Origin: Lutibacter sp.
GTDB lineage: Bacteria > Bacteroidota > Bacteroidia > Flavobacteriales > Flavobacteriaceae
Reading direction: 5' to 3'
DNA: 64,000 bases
NCBI GenBank assembly: GCA_002733665.1
Contig: NVWM01000004.1
Span: forward strand, 1-64,000
In this document: in pieces, positions 26,991 to 36,073 of the stretch
Numbering within the stretch: the stretch's first letter is position 1
How the letters are laid out: every line of letters starts with the position of its first letter
The notes under the pieces: generated by a model
Seen by the model: the letters and a program-made list of their open reading frames with translations, nothing else
The model's database searches: none
Told to the model about the DNA's origin: nothing
Program-made: the position numbers and the translations under genes

Positions 26991-29780
26991 CTATTTTATT
27001 TGTGTAATTATAAATGTTGATTTATTCCCTTTGTCTTCCAATGTTGGGTGTAACACTTCTGTATCGTATGAAATTTTCCAATTTCCAGATTGATTTAAAT
27101 AACGAAGTCTTTCTTCTAATACATTTGTTGACTTTACTTTTCCTAATCCTATCTTCTTTGTATTTACAAAACCAACACCATCATCTGTTATTTCGACTTT
27201 ATAAGTTTGCTGATCAATTGCTGTAAAACTAATTGTAATCAGACCGTTTTCTACTTTATTAAAAATTCCGTGGTTTACTGCATTTTCAACAACTGGTTGC
27301 AAAAGCATTGTTGGTATTGTAGCTTGTTTTATGTTTAGTTTCTCATCAATATTTATTGTATAATTTAATTTTTTATTAAATCTAAGAATTTCTATATCCA
27401 AATACCCTTTTAATAAACTTATTTCTGTTTCGATACTGATTTTTTCTTCTTTTGATAGTTCAAAAAATTGACGTATCAATTTAGAAAACTTCAGTAGATA
27501 CTTTTCTGAAGCCTCAAAATTATTATCGTTGATATAAAATTGAATCGCGGCTAAAGAATTAAATACAAAGTGAGGATTCATTTGACTTCGCAATGCTCTT
27601 AATTGTGTTTCTGACAAGAGTTTTTCTTGAGTGAATTTTTCTTCTTGTTTTTTAAGTTCTAATTTCTTAAGAAAAGAGAATATAAAAAATAGTAATGAGA
27701 GTGATCCAAAACCTACGGCAATTTTAAAAATGAGTGTTTGGTACCAAAGTGGCAATATTTGAAACTCATATGATGCTGAATTATCCCCTTTTTTCAATAA
27801 TAAAGTATACTTATTTGGTGCTAAATTATTGAAAGATAATTGACTGGAATTGGTTGTAAACCACTTTTTTTGAATGGGCAATAGCTTATATTGAAATGTT
27901 ATTTTATTATCTAAAGAAAAATCAATTTCAGAGATTTTAAAATCCATTTGACTTGGATTTTTATACTTATTATTCTTAGAAGTTGATAGATTATTATATT
28001 TATGGTTATCTACATATATACTTAATGAATTAGTTATATAATTTACTGCTATTGGTATACTAGACACCCCTTCATTGCTAGTAGAAATAATATTTTTATC
28101 GGTTACATATAATTGATGAACCAAATTAGACGGTAATCCATCAGCGGTAGTATATTTTCTTATTAATTTCCAATCATCATCTTGATTATTAAATTTTAAA
28201 ACTCCTTTATTTGTTGCTAACCATAAGAAGTTGTTTTTAATTAAACAATCTTGAACTGACAAAAACGCCGTTTGATTTATCAAAGTAACTTTGTTGTTTT
28301 CTAATAGGTAAGCTCCAAACCCTTCAGTCCCAATAATTAACTTATCTTCATTTAATATTAAAACAGAGATGACAGGCTTATCAAAATCTAAATTTTGAAC
28401 ATCAATTAGGTTATCTTCTTTCAAATACTTGAAACCTGAGGCTGTTGCTATATATACCTTATTGTTAAACTTGAATATTTTTCTTATTCCGTTTTGAATA
28501 ATTTCTTTAACTACTTTAAAACTTTTAGGATCTATCTTAAACAATCTAGATGATGCTATTCCATATAAATAATCATTATGGAAAGTTAAACCTCTTACAT
28601 TTTCAAATTCTTGATTTTCTAAAATTAATTTTTTCTTTGGTTTATCTAAAACTACTGTTTCTTGTTTGCCTAAAATATATGTTTTATCTAAATCATTAAT
28701 CTCAGTAAAATTATAAATAAAATTATTTGTTAGGTATTTAGGTGTGCTTTCTAAATTAACAGAATCTATTTTATAAACGCCCATATCAAAAACATTAACC
28801 CATAATTCATCGTTTATTTTTTTTATTCTGCTTACTTTTTTATTTTCAAATATTGATTTAACATTCCTTTTGTTTTTAGGCAAAAAATAAAATCCATTTG
28901 AAAATGTTGCAATCCAATAATTTCCTGTTTTGTCTACAAAAGTAAAATGAGAATTTAACTCTTTTGGTACAGAAAAATGATTTAATAGGTTGTACTCCTT
29001 ATCTATAAAAGTATTAAAATTCAAACCAGTTATTTGAATTTTATTATTTGCTTTATTTACTCTAACAAAGTTAGACTCTTCTTTTAATTCTACTATTTTG
29101 GTTTTTAAATTTTCATCTAAAATTCCAAAATGTTTATTCCCTAAAAAATAAAACACACTATCAAACTGGCTTCTAGACTCACTTTTAAGAAAGATATCTT
29201 CTTCTAGTTTTTTACGAAGTTTATAATTACTGTCTAAAACTAAAACTTTATCTTTAAAAAAATCTAAATAGGTTATATTCTTCTCCTTTAAAAAAGGAAA
29301 TAGTTCCATTCCATTACTTTGTCTACTAATATGTTTTGTCCATCTATTATTTTTTAAAAAATAATTAGTATGAAAATCTGAAAAGAATATTTCATTTTTA
29401 AATTGATGTATATTTACTGGATAAAGAATTTTTTTTTCTTCATTTGAAGAGAAAGTATACACACTGTCTTGTTTAATATATCCTAGTTTAGTCGCTTTAG
29501 TAAAAAACCATTTTTTATTATCTGGAGTTATTCTAATATCCCAAATATCATTAGAGGGCAATCCTTCTTTTGTGGTAAACACTTTAAATGTTGTGCCATT
29601 ATACTTGACTACACCTTTGTCTGTTAAAATCCATATAAAACCCTCTTTGTCTTGAGTGATTTTGTATATATGGTTACTTGGCAAGCCATCGTTTGTAGTA
29701 AAGTTAATGTATTGTTGAGCAAATGAAAAACTCCATATCAAAATTAATAGTAATGTGATATGGAGTTTTTTAGTGTTCAA
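26991..29780 (-). CDS. Sensor histidine kinase with beta-propeller sensor domain
   Basis: A 929-residue LytS-type kinase. A signal peptide precedes about 14 reg_prop-type repeats (such as LPSNHIYKITQDKEGFIWI), a Y_Y_Y-like domain, one membrane helix near residue 700 and a short coiled linker. The His_kinase domain has the phosphoacceptor in QMNPHFVFNSL near residue 735, and HATPase N-box VVENAVNHGI. It is the periplasmic-propeller type without a fused DNA-binding domain; the regulator is the next gene. The start is TTG, since a stop lies in frame just upstream and no ATG gives a signal peptide. Confidence 0.88.
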   Translation of the reverse strand: MNTKKLHITLLLILIWSFSFAQQYINFTTNDGLPSNHIYKITQDKEGFIWILTDKGVVKYNGTTFKVFTTKEGLPSNDIWDIRITPDNKKWFFTKATKLGYIKQDSVYTFSSNEEKKILYPVNIHQFKNEIFFSDFHTNYFLKNNRWTKHISRQSNGMELFPFLKEKNITYLDFFKDKVLVLDSNYKLRKKLEEDIFLKSESRSQFDSVFYFLGNKHFGILDENLKTKIVELKEESNFVRVNKANNKIQITGLNFNTFIDKEYNLLNHFSVPKELNSHFTFVDKTGNYWIATFSNGFYFLPKNKRNVKSIFENKKVSRIKKINDELWVNVFDMGVYKIDSVNLESTPKYLTNNFIYNFTEINDLDKTYILGKQETVVLDKPKKKLILENQEFENVRGLTFHNDYLYGIASSRLFKIDPKSFKVVKEIIQNGIRKIFKFNNKVYIATASGFKYLKEDNLIDVQNLDFDKPVISVLILNEDKLIIGTEGFGAYLLENNKVTLINQTAFLSVQDCLIKNNFLWLATNKGVLKFNNQDDDWKLIRKYTTADGLPSNLVHQLYVTDKNIISTSNEGVSSIPIAVNYITNSLSIYVDNHKYNNLSTSKNNKYKNPSQMDFKISEIDFSLDNKITFQYKLLPIQKKWFTTNSSQLSFNNLAPNKYTLLLKKGDNSASYEFQILPLWYQTLIFKIAVGFGSLSLLFFIFSFLKKLELKKQEEKFTQEKLLSETQLRALRSQMNPHFVFNSLAAIQFYINDNNFEASEKYLLKFSKLIRQFFELSKEEKISIETEISLLKGYLDIEILRFNKKLNYTINIDEKLNIKQATIPTMLLQPVVENAVNHGIFNKVENGLITISFTAIDQQTYKVEITDDGVGFVNTKKIGLGKVKSTNVLEERLRYLNQSGNWKISYDTEVLHPTLEDKGNKSTFIITQIK

Positions 29781-29825
29781 AAGCGATTTTCTTTATTAAT
29801 GTAAATATAGCGGTTTTTTTAATTA

Positions 29826-30506
29826 TTATTCATCAATAGTTCCGTCACAATCATCATCTATATTGTTCCCTGAAACTTCTGTTGCATAAGGGTGAACATC
29901 TGGATTCAAATCATCACAATCTAAATTGTTAAAAACACCGTCTGCTGCTGCCTCATTTTGAGACCCATATCCATCACCATCTTCATCTATAAATCTAATA
30001 TCATCAGCATCTGTTAAGCCATTGCAGTTATCATCCATACCGTTGCCCATTATTTCATCAGCCAAAATATTTACTGTCATATCATTGTCGTTACAGTCAA
30101 CATTATTCATTACGTATTTTTCTGGAGGGCCATCACCTAAATTTATTTCTAATATTGTAGGCGTACTTTCTCCAAAACCGTCACTATCATTATCTAAATA
30201 AAAAGTATAAGCATATAGGCCATTACAATCTTCATCTATATCGTTATCTGGAACTTCTATAGCATCTGGATTAATAGTAGCATCTGTATCGTTGCAATCA
30301 CTCGCATCTCTGACTTTTCCTTGTGGTTGGGGTTGGAGTGTAGCACTCTCTGGATTTGCCTCCCATTTTCCAAAACCATCTCCGTCAGCATCAGCATACC
30401 AAGAATAATATTGATCTCCAGATCCAGTACATCCACTTCCAATTATAAAAACAGCTCCTATCAATAAAATTGATGGTAATACGGTGTTTAAAATTCTTTT
30501 TTTCAT
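29826..30506 (-). CDS. Lipoprotein with MopE-like acidic repeats
   Basis: A 226-residue predicted lipoprotein with lipobox Cys near 26 (IIGSGC). Three repeat units follow, each with a Ca2+-type loop (DADGDGFG, DNDSDGFG, DEDGDGYG) and a DCND or DCDD element ending in DxDEDCNG-like residues. This pattern matches the putative metal-binding motif of MopE-type proteins. It probably binds Ca2+ or another metal at the cell surface. It is translated in an operon with an Lgt-like gene, overlapping by four bases, and a second lipoprotein gene. Confidence 0.8.
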   Translation of the reverse strand: MKKRILNTVLPSILLIGAVFIIGSGCTGSGDQYYSWYADADGDGFGKWEANPESATLQPQPQGKVRDASDCNDTDATINPDAIEVPDNDIDEDCNGLYAYTFYLDNDSDGFGESTPTILEINLGDGPPEKYVMNNVDCNDNDMTVNILADEIMGNGMDDNCNGLTDADDIRFIDEDGDGYGSQNEAAADGVFNNLDCDDLNPDVHPYATEVSGNNIDDDCDGTIDE

Positions 30507-31273
30507 TTCTTAAATTTATTTAAGGTTATTAATTGTTTGTTCTTTGTTTTTTGATATAAAAGCAGGCTTATAATTAGTATTAATACTGCTATAAATTGCG
30601 AGTGTGACAAAACACCATCGATAATAAAAGCGCGTTTATCACCTCTAAAAATTTCTAAAAAACCTCTAATAATAGCATATAGCATAAGATATGTTAAAAA
30701 TAATTGTCCTTTAAATTGTTGTTTCTTCTTTACTTGTAATAGAATTGTCATTATAATTAAAAGGCTTATAATTTCATATAATTGTGATGGATGTACATAA
30801 ACACTGTTAGTATCCGGAAAAACCATTCCAGTAAATAAAGTTGTTGGCTTTCCATAACAACATCCTGCAAAAAAACAACCCATTCTACCAATTACATGTA
30901 CGATAGTTGTGGTGATTGCTAAAACATCTAACATTGGTAACACAGGAATTTTGTATTTTTTTAAATACCAGATTAACATTAGTATAATGGTTACAAATGA
31001 ACCGTAAAACACAAATCCGCCAGAAAAATTATCTAGCATTAATGTTGGGTTCTTAAAATAATATATTGGCTTTTCTAAATAGAAAAATAGTTTTCCGCCA
31101 ACAAAACCTGCAATAAAAATTAAGTAGAAGAAATTGTTTGATAAATTTATAATCCCTAATTCTTTTTTTGCGCGCCATTTTGTGTAAATTGAAGCAACTA
31201 GTGTTCCTACAACAATACAAAATGCATAAGTATAAATAGTAATGTTACCAATATGGAAAAGTTCAGGATGCAT
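30503..31273 (-). CDS. Prolipoprotein diacylglyceryl transferase-like protein
   Basis: A 256-residue membrane protein with seven hydrophobic segments and the Lgt layout: an ELFHIGNITIYTYA start, GGFVFYGSF and a His-Gly-Arg-like stretch HVIGRMGCFFAGCCYG. In standard Lgt this signature is HGRxGNFxNxE; here Asn and Glu are replaced by Cys, Phe and Cys. Either it is a divergent Lgt or a paralogue with another lipid-transfer task. It sits between two lipoprotein genes, which supports a role in lipidation of its neighbours. Its stop overlaps the next start by four bases. Confidence 0.78.
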   Translation of the reverse strand: MHPELFHIGNITIYTYAFCIVVGTLVASIYTKWRAKKELGIINLSNNFFYLIFIAGFVGGKLFFYLEKPIYYFKNPTLMLDNFSGGFVFYGSFVTIILMLIWYLKKYKIPVLPMLDVLAITTTIVHVIGRMGCFFAGCCYGKPTTLFTGMVFPDTNSVYVHPSQLYEIISLLIIMTILLQVKKKQQFKGQLFLTYLMLYAIIRGFLEIFRGDKRAFIIDGVLSHSQFIAVLILIISLLLYQKTKNKQLITLNKFKK

Positions 31274-31702
31274 TTACGGTATTACAGTGTCTACAACAAC
31301 ACAATACTCCGCCTCTACATTATTTGCGGTTACATCATATCTAAACTCGTCACCAACTACTGTTCCAGCACGTTGACAAGTAACCGTTACAGGATAACTC
31401 GTACCGTTTACAATGAGGTTAATATTTTCGGTTGCGCCAACTGTTACTGCTATTGTTGTAAAAACAACAAAAGGCGTACCTCCATAAATTTCTACCTCAG
31501 GACCATTACTAGAATTAGGGAAATACTCAGTAGTTAAGTCACTTTCTGGAATAAGAGTTTGTGTGTTGTTTGAAGTATCTAAAAAGGTTAGCCCTTGATA
31601 ATTACAAGCCACATCATTTGGTGATGGGCTGCTGTCATTATCACAACTGATAGATAAAGTTATTGTTAATAAAAGAAGTAATACTGTTTTAATCGTTTTC
31701 AT
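31274..31702 (-). CDS. Small lipoprotein of unknown function
   Basis: A 142-residue protein with an N-terminal lipoprotein signal ending SISC (Cys20), then a small beta-rich region starting CNYQGLTFLDTSNN, with three further Cys. I recognise no family. Its stop abuts the ATG of the Lgt-like gene (TAAATG), and the two plus the MopE-like lipoprotein appear to be one operon. Confidence 0.7.
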   Translation of the reverse strand: MKTIKTVLLLLLTITLSISCDNDSSPSPNDVACNYQGLTFLDTSNNTQTLIPESDLTTEYFPNSSNGPEVEIYGGTPFVVFTTIAVTVGATENINLIVNGTSYPVTVTCQRAGTVVGDEFRYDVTANNVEAEYCVVVDTVIP

Positions 31703-31852
31703 ATAGAGTTTTTTAATTTACGTCCAAAGTAAACTCCTTTAAACACAAAAAGTAATAGCATCTATTATAACATGCGTCTCATTAAACAAACGCGAAGTTT
31801 CATCCGATAAACGGAATTGTAACAGTGTGTGTTATATCTCACTTTATTTCTA

Positions 31853-31860
31853 TAAATTTG
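31853..31860 (+). promoter_or_regulatory. -7 box TAAATTTG of glnS
   Basis: TAAATTTG lies 18 bases before the glnS ATG and fits TAnnTTTG. No TTG is seen at the usual -33 spacing. Confidence 0.5.
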
Positions 31861-31878
31861 CAGTTCTAATAAAGTAAC

Positions 31879-33561
31879 ATGACTGAAGAAACAAAATCAC
31901 TCAATTTTATTGAGCATATTATAGAAGAAGACTTATCAAATGGATTAGAAAACAACAAACTACGTTTTCGTTTTCCACCAGAACCAAATGGTTATTTACA
32001 CATTGGACATGCTGCTTCTATCTGTCTTAATTTTGGATTAGGAGAGCGTTATAATGCTCCAGTAAACCTTCGTTTTGACGATACAAATCCTGCAAAAGAA
32101 GAGCAAGAATATGTAGATGCTATTAAAAAAGATATTGAATGGCTTGGGTTTAAATGGGCAAATGAATTGTATTCTTCTGATTATTTTCAACAATTATACG
32201 ATTGGACAGTTGATCTTATCAAAAAAGGAAAGGCATATGTTGATGAGCAATCATCAGAAGAAATAAGAGCACAAAAAGGGACGCCAACAAGTATTGGAAC
32301 TGATAGTCCGTATAGAAATCGTTCGGTTGAAGAAAATCTTGCGTTGTTTGAAAAAATGAAAAATGGTGAGTTTGATGAAGGTGATGTCGTATTGCGCGCT
32401 AAAATAGATATGTCGCATAACAACATGCACATGCGTGACCCTATTTTATATCGTGTGCTTAAAAAAGCACATCATAGAACTGGTACAGATTGGTGTATTT
32501 TCCCAATGTATGATTGGACACATGGAGAATCAGATTATATAGAGCAAATCTCACATTCTATCTGTACGCTTGAGTTTAAAAGTCATAGAGAATTATATGA
32601 TTGGTATCTCGATCAAGTTGTAACTTCAGATAAATTACGCCCAAAACAGCGTGAATTTGCTAGGCGAAATTTGAGTTATACTATCATGAGCAAGCGTAAA
32701 TTGTTGCAGTTGGTTGAGAATGGTGTTGTAAACGGTTGGGACGATCCAAGAATGCCAACAATTTCTGGATTGAGAAGAAGAGGTTATACACCAGAATCTA
32801 TCAAAAATTTCAGTGAATTATCTGGAATTTCAAAGCGTGATAATGTTACTGATGTTTCGTTATTAGAGTTTTGTATTAAAGATCATTTGAATACTATTGC
32901 GCCTAGAGTACTAGCTGTTTTAGATCCAGTAAAAGTTGTAATTACTAATTATCCTGAAGGAAAAGAAGAATTATTAGATGCTAATTATAATGATTACGCT
33001 GAAGGTTTTGGAAGTAGAGAAGTGCCGTTTTCAAGAGAAATTTATATCGAAAAAGAAGATTTTAGAGAAGAAGCAAATAAAAAATTCTTTCGATTAAAAT
33101 TAGGGAAAGAAGTGCGTCTTAAAAACGCATATATCATAAAAGCTGAAAGTTGTGTGAAAGATGCTGAAGGAAATGTAACGGAAATTCACTGTACTTATGA
33201 TGAAAATTCACTTAGTGGAAGTGGCTCTGAAGCAAGTTTACGTAAAATAAAAGGAACGCTTCATTGGGTTTCTGTAAAACATGCTGTGGAAGCAGAGGTT
33301 AGAGTTTACGATCGTTTATTTAGCGATGAAGCTCCTGACAATCATAAAGATAAAGGGTTCATGGATTTTGTAAATCCAAATTCGTTAGATGTGATTACAG
33401 CTGCTTGTGAGCCGAGTTTAGCCTCAGCAAAAAAAGGTGACACGTTTCAGTTTCAACGTAAAGGTTATTTCTGTGTAGATGAAGATACTACTGAAGGAAA
33501 ACTAGTTTTTAATAGAACTGTTCCTTTAAGAGATTCTTGGGCTAAAATGGAGACAAAATAA
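31879..33561 (+). CDS. glnS: Glutaminyl-tRNA synthetase
   Basis: A 560-residue class I synthetase. It has HIGH motif PNGYLHIGHA near residue 40 and the KMSKS-equivalent IMSKRKL near 270. Features of GlnRS over GluRS include FDDTNPAKEEQEYVDAIKKD and the TGTDWCIFPMYDWTHGESD region. The C-terminal anticodon-binding beta-barrels are complete. A TTG-start gene follows 7 bases after its stop, so the next gene is probably co-transcribed. Confidence 0.95.
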   Translation: MTEETKSLNFIEHIIEEDLSNGLENNKLRFRFPPEPNGYLHIGHAASICLNFGLGERYNAPVNLRFDDTNPAKEEQEYVDAIKKDIEWLGFKWANELYSSDYFQQLYDWTVDLIKKGKAYVDEQSSEEIRAQKGTPTSIGTDSPYRNRSVEENLALFEKMKNGEFDEGDVVLRAKIDMSHNNMHMRDPILYRVLKKAHHRTGTDWCIFPMYDWTHGESDYIEQISHSICTLEFKSHRELYDWYLDQVVTSDKLRPKQREFARRNLSYTIMSKRKLLQLVENGVVNGWDDPRMPTISGLRRRGYTPESIKNFSELSGISKRDNVTDVSLLEFCIKDHLNTIAPRVLAVLDPVKVVITNYPEGKEELLDANYNDYAEGFGSREVPFSREIYIEKEDFREEANKKFFRLKLGKEVRLKNAYIIKAESCVKDAEGNVTEIHCTYDENSLSGSGSEASLRKIKGTLHWVSVKHAVEAEVRVYDRLFSDEAPDNHKDKGFMDFVNPNSLDVITAACEPSLASAKKGDTFQFQRKGYFCVDEDTTEGKLVFNRTVPLRDSWAKMETK

Positions 33562-33568
33562 GCCAAAT

Positions 33569-35092
33569 TTGAACTTTTTTAAAAAATACAAGCAACAAAT
33601 CTATTTTCATTTAATACTGAATCTGATTGTTGCTTTTTGTATTACTCTATCTTCATATTATCATATTCCGTTGAGTGGTTTTAAAGATTATTTAATCTAT
33701 TTTATTCACTTTTTATTATTACAATTTTCCTTTTTTGGAATACTCTATTTTTTGAGTATCAATAAATATATTTTCTATGTTGGCTTTTCAATACTGTTTA
33801 TATCGCTCTCTTTTTTAGGTTTTTATAAATATTCTTTAGACTTGAGCGTTACAAAATCTATGATAGAAGCAATCTCAGAAACAAGTCTTTTGGTAAGTGT
33901 AGATTTGATTTCAATTCCTTTTATTGCTTACGTGTTGTTTGTTGGGCTAGTACTCTATTTCGTCATTAAAAAATATAAAAAAATTAAGGTTAATCAGTTA
34001 AAATCACCTTTAATTATCCTTGCTATACTAGGAATTGCAACTTATTTTATAATTGAATCTTATAGGCATAATACTTTTAAATCGCGTCTTCCTTATGTTG
34101 CATTTAATAGTGTTATTGAATTTTTTGAAGAGGATCATATCCAACTTTTACCTATCAATAATAATGTAAAGGCAATCGTAAATGACATTAATTTTATATT
34201 TATTCTTGGTGAATCTGTGCGTGCAGATCATATACAATTAAACGGTTATAATAGAGAAACTAGTCCTAAATTATCTAAAAGAAAGAATGTTATTAGTTAT
34301 TCTGATTTATATACACCTTTAACACATACTGTTGCAAGTGTCAAGCAATTACTGACCAATCAAAGTGTAAATGATGTTGTAAAATCAAACGAAGTTTATT
34401 CTCTTTTTTCTATTCTAAATGCTACAGATTATAAAACTTCGTGGATTGGTAATAGCACAATCGTTAAGAGTTACGCTCCAATTATCAGAAGTAATAAAAA
34501 TGTAGAATTGATAGATAAATTCAGGTCTATTATGAGTTTTAATAAGGCGCTTGATGAAGAAATGCTACAACCGTTTGATTCGGTATTAAAAACTACTAAA
34601 AACCAATTTATAACGCTCCATATGACTGGAAGTCATTGGTGGTACGAAAATCGATATTCTGATGAATTTAGAAAATTTACTCCAGTAACAGACAGTAAAC
34701 ATATCCCATCATTAGAGGCTGAGCAAATAATTAATTCGTATGATAATACGTTGGTTTATTTGGATAATTTTATTGATACTGTTATCTCATCCGTAGAAAA
34801 AACACATACAAAATCAATTGTAATGTATGTTTCAGATCATGGAGAAATACTTGGTGAAGGCGGAAAGTGGTTACATGCTCAGGAAAGTGAGGTTAGTAAA
34901 AATCCAGCAATGATTGTTTGGTATTCTGACGAGTTATTTTCTGCATATCCAAAATCGGTTAGTGCTTTAATAAAAAACAAAGAAAAAAGAGTTTCTGCAG
35001 ATTTTTTCTATCACAGTATTTTGGATTTAATTCAAGTTCAAAATTTTGATTATGATAAAGAAAAAAGCATTTTCAAAGAAGAAAATTATTAA
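33569..35092 (+). CDS. Phosphoethanolamine transferase-like protein (EptA family)
   Basis: A 507-residue membrane enzyme. Five N-terminal membrane helices (about 10-185) lead to a sulfatase-fold domain. FILGESVRADHIQLNGYNRETSP near residue 210 supplies the metal Glu; about 39 residues on, THT is the likely nucleophile Thr, and SDHGE near 420 gives metal ligands. Proteins of this type add phosphoethanolamine to lipid A. The Cys pairs seen in EptA are not conserved at the same places. The start is TTG, 7 bases after the glnS stop; no ATG exists before the second helix. Confidence 0.8.
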   Translation: MNFFKKYKQQIYFHLILNLIVAFCITLSSYYHIPLSGFKDYLIYFIHFLLLQFSFFGILYFLSINKYIFYVGFSILFISLSFLGFYKYSLDLSVTKSMIEAISETSLLVSVDLISIPFIAYVLFVGLVLYFVIKKYKKIKVNQLKSPLIILAILGIATYFIIESYRHNTFKSRLPYVAFNSVIEFFEEDHIQLLPINNNVKAIVNDINFIFILGESVRADHIQLNGYNRETSPKLSKRKNVISYSDLYTPLTHTVASVKQLLTNQSVNDVVKSNEVYSLFSILNATDYKTSWIGNSTIVKSYAPIIRSNKNVELIDKFRSIMSFNKALDEEMLQPFDSVLKTTKNQFITLHMTGSHWWYENRYSDEFRKFTPVTDSKHIPSLEAEQIINSYDNTLVYLDNFIDTVISSVEKTHTKSIVMYVSDHGEILGEGGKWLHAQESEVSKNPAMIVWYSDELFSAYPKSVSALIKNKEKRVSADFFYHSILDLIQVQNFDYDKEKSIFKEENY

Positions 35093-36069
35093 TTTTTTAT
35101 CTTCACCGTTTTTAAAATGGCTTCTAACTCAAACATAAAATCGCGTTTGTTTGTAGTTGGTGCATAGGTAAATCCTTCTACAACAACCAAACGATTATTT
35201 ACTTTATCAACAACTGTATAATTCAAAAAAGGGCCTGCCATAAAATCCCCTTTTACTTCCCATTTTCCACGAGTTTCAAAAGTTTTTTTGCCATTCAATT
35301 CCACTAAAAAAGTATGAGGAGAATATGCTTGTTCAGTAATTAAATAAGTATCTTCAAACTGTCCTGGAATGTATTTTTTACCAATCGTATCTCTAACTGA
35401 AACAATATTTTTACCTTCTGTATCTTCTGTAGAGGTAATAGGTAATTCATACACTATAAGGTTCATGGTTTGACCTTGTTTTATATATTTTCGCATCCAT
35501 AAAAAATCTCCAGTATCATCAACCAATTTATAATTTATAGGGATTTCTAAACTTACTCCTAAATTTTCTAATGTTTTTAATGTTGAAGTGTCAAATTGTT
35601 TTCTTCTTAATTTTCGTTGTAATGCTTTTATCTCCGCATTCTTAAAGACGCGTGTTATCTCTAATTTCTTCTGTTGTATTAAACTTATCAAACTCTCTTT
35701 GTTGTTTGCTACCAATGTAATCATTGTTTGTGGAGAAGCGTATCTGTTTGTTTTTACATTAAATCCCGTCTCTTTTCCTATTGCAACAATAAGAATGTTT
35801 CTATGTAATTTAAATAAATTTTTAAATGCGTTTACTGGTATTTGAGTGACCCTAAATTGGGGTTCTCTTTGTGGTAGTCCTAATACTTCTTCTCCAGTAA
35901 CTTTTCGCAATTCATCTCCTTCAATTCCTTGCCACAAATCATTATCCATAACAACCAAAACTTGATTCATACTACTAGCATTTGAACTGGGTAATGTTAT
36001 TTTTCTTTCTGTGGATGTACATGAAATCAATAATAAAAATGGTATAACAAGTGATAGTAGTTTTTTCAT
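35089..36069 (-). CDS. DUF4837-family lipoprotein
   Basis: A 326-residue lipoprotein with lipobox LLISC (Cys17) and the DUF4837 block: SMNQVLVVMDNDLWQG near residue 33, then DLWQGIEGDELRK. Function is unknown. It ends four bases into the end of the EptA-like gene, on the opposite strand, and lies 4 bases after an MltD-like gene. The two are probably co-transcribed, which hints at cell-envelope work. Confidence 0.8.
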   Translation of the reverse strand: MKKLLSLVIPFLLLISCTSTERKITLPSSNASSMNQVLVVMDNDLWQGIEGDELRKVTGEEVLGLPQREPQFRVTQIPVNAFKNLFKLHRNILIVAIGKETGFNVKTNRYASPQTMITLVANNKESLISLIQQKKLEITRVFKNAEIKALQRKLRRKQFDTSTLKTLENLGVSLEIPINYKLVDDTGDFLWMRKYIKQGQTMNLIVYELPITSTEDTEGKNIVSVRDTIGKKYIPGQFEDTYLITEQAYSPHTFLVELNGKKTFETRGKWEVKGDFMAGPFLNYTVVDKVNNRLVVVEGFTYAPTTNKRDFMFELEAILKTVKIKN

Positions 36070-36073
36070 AGCT

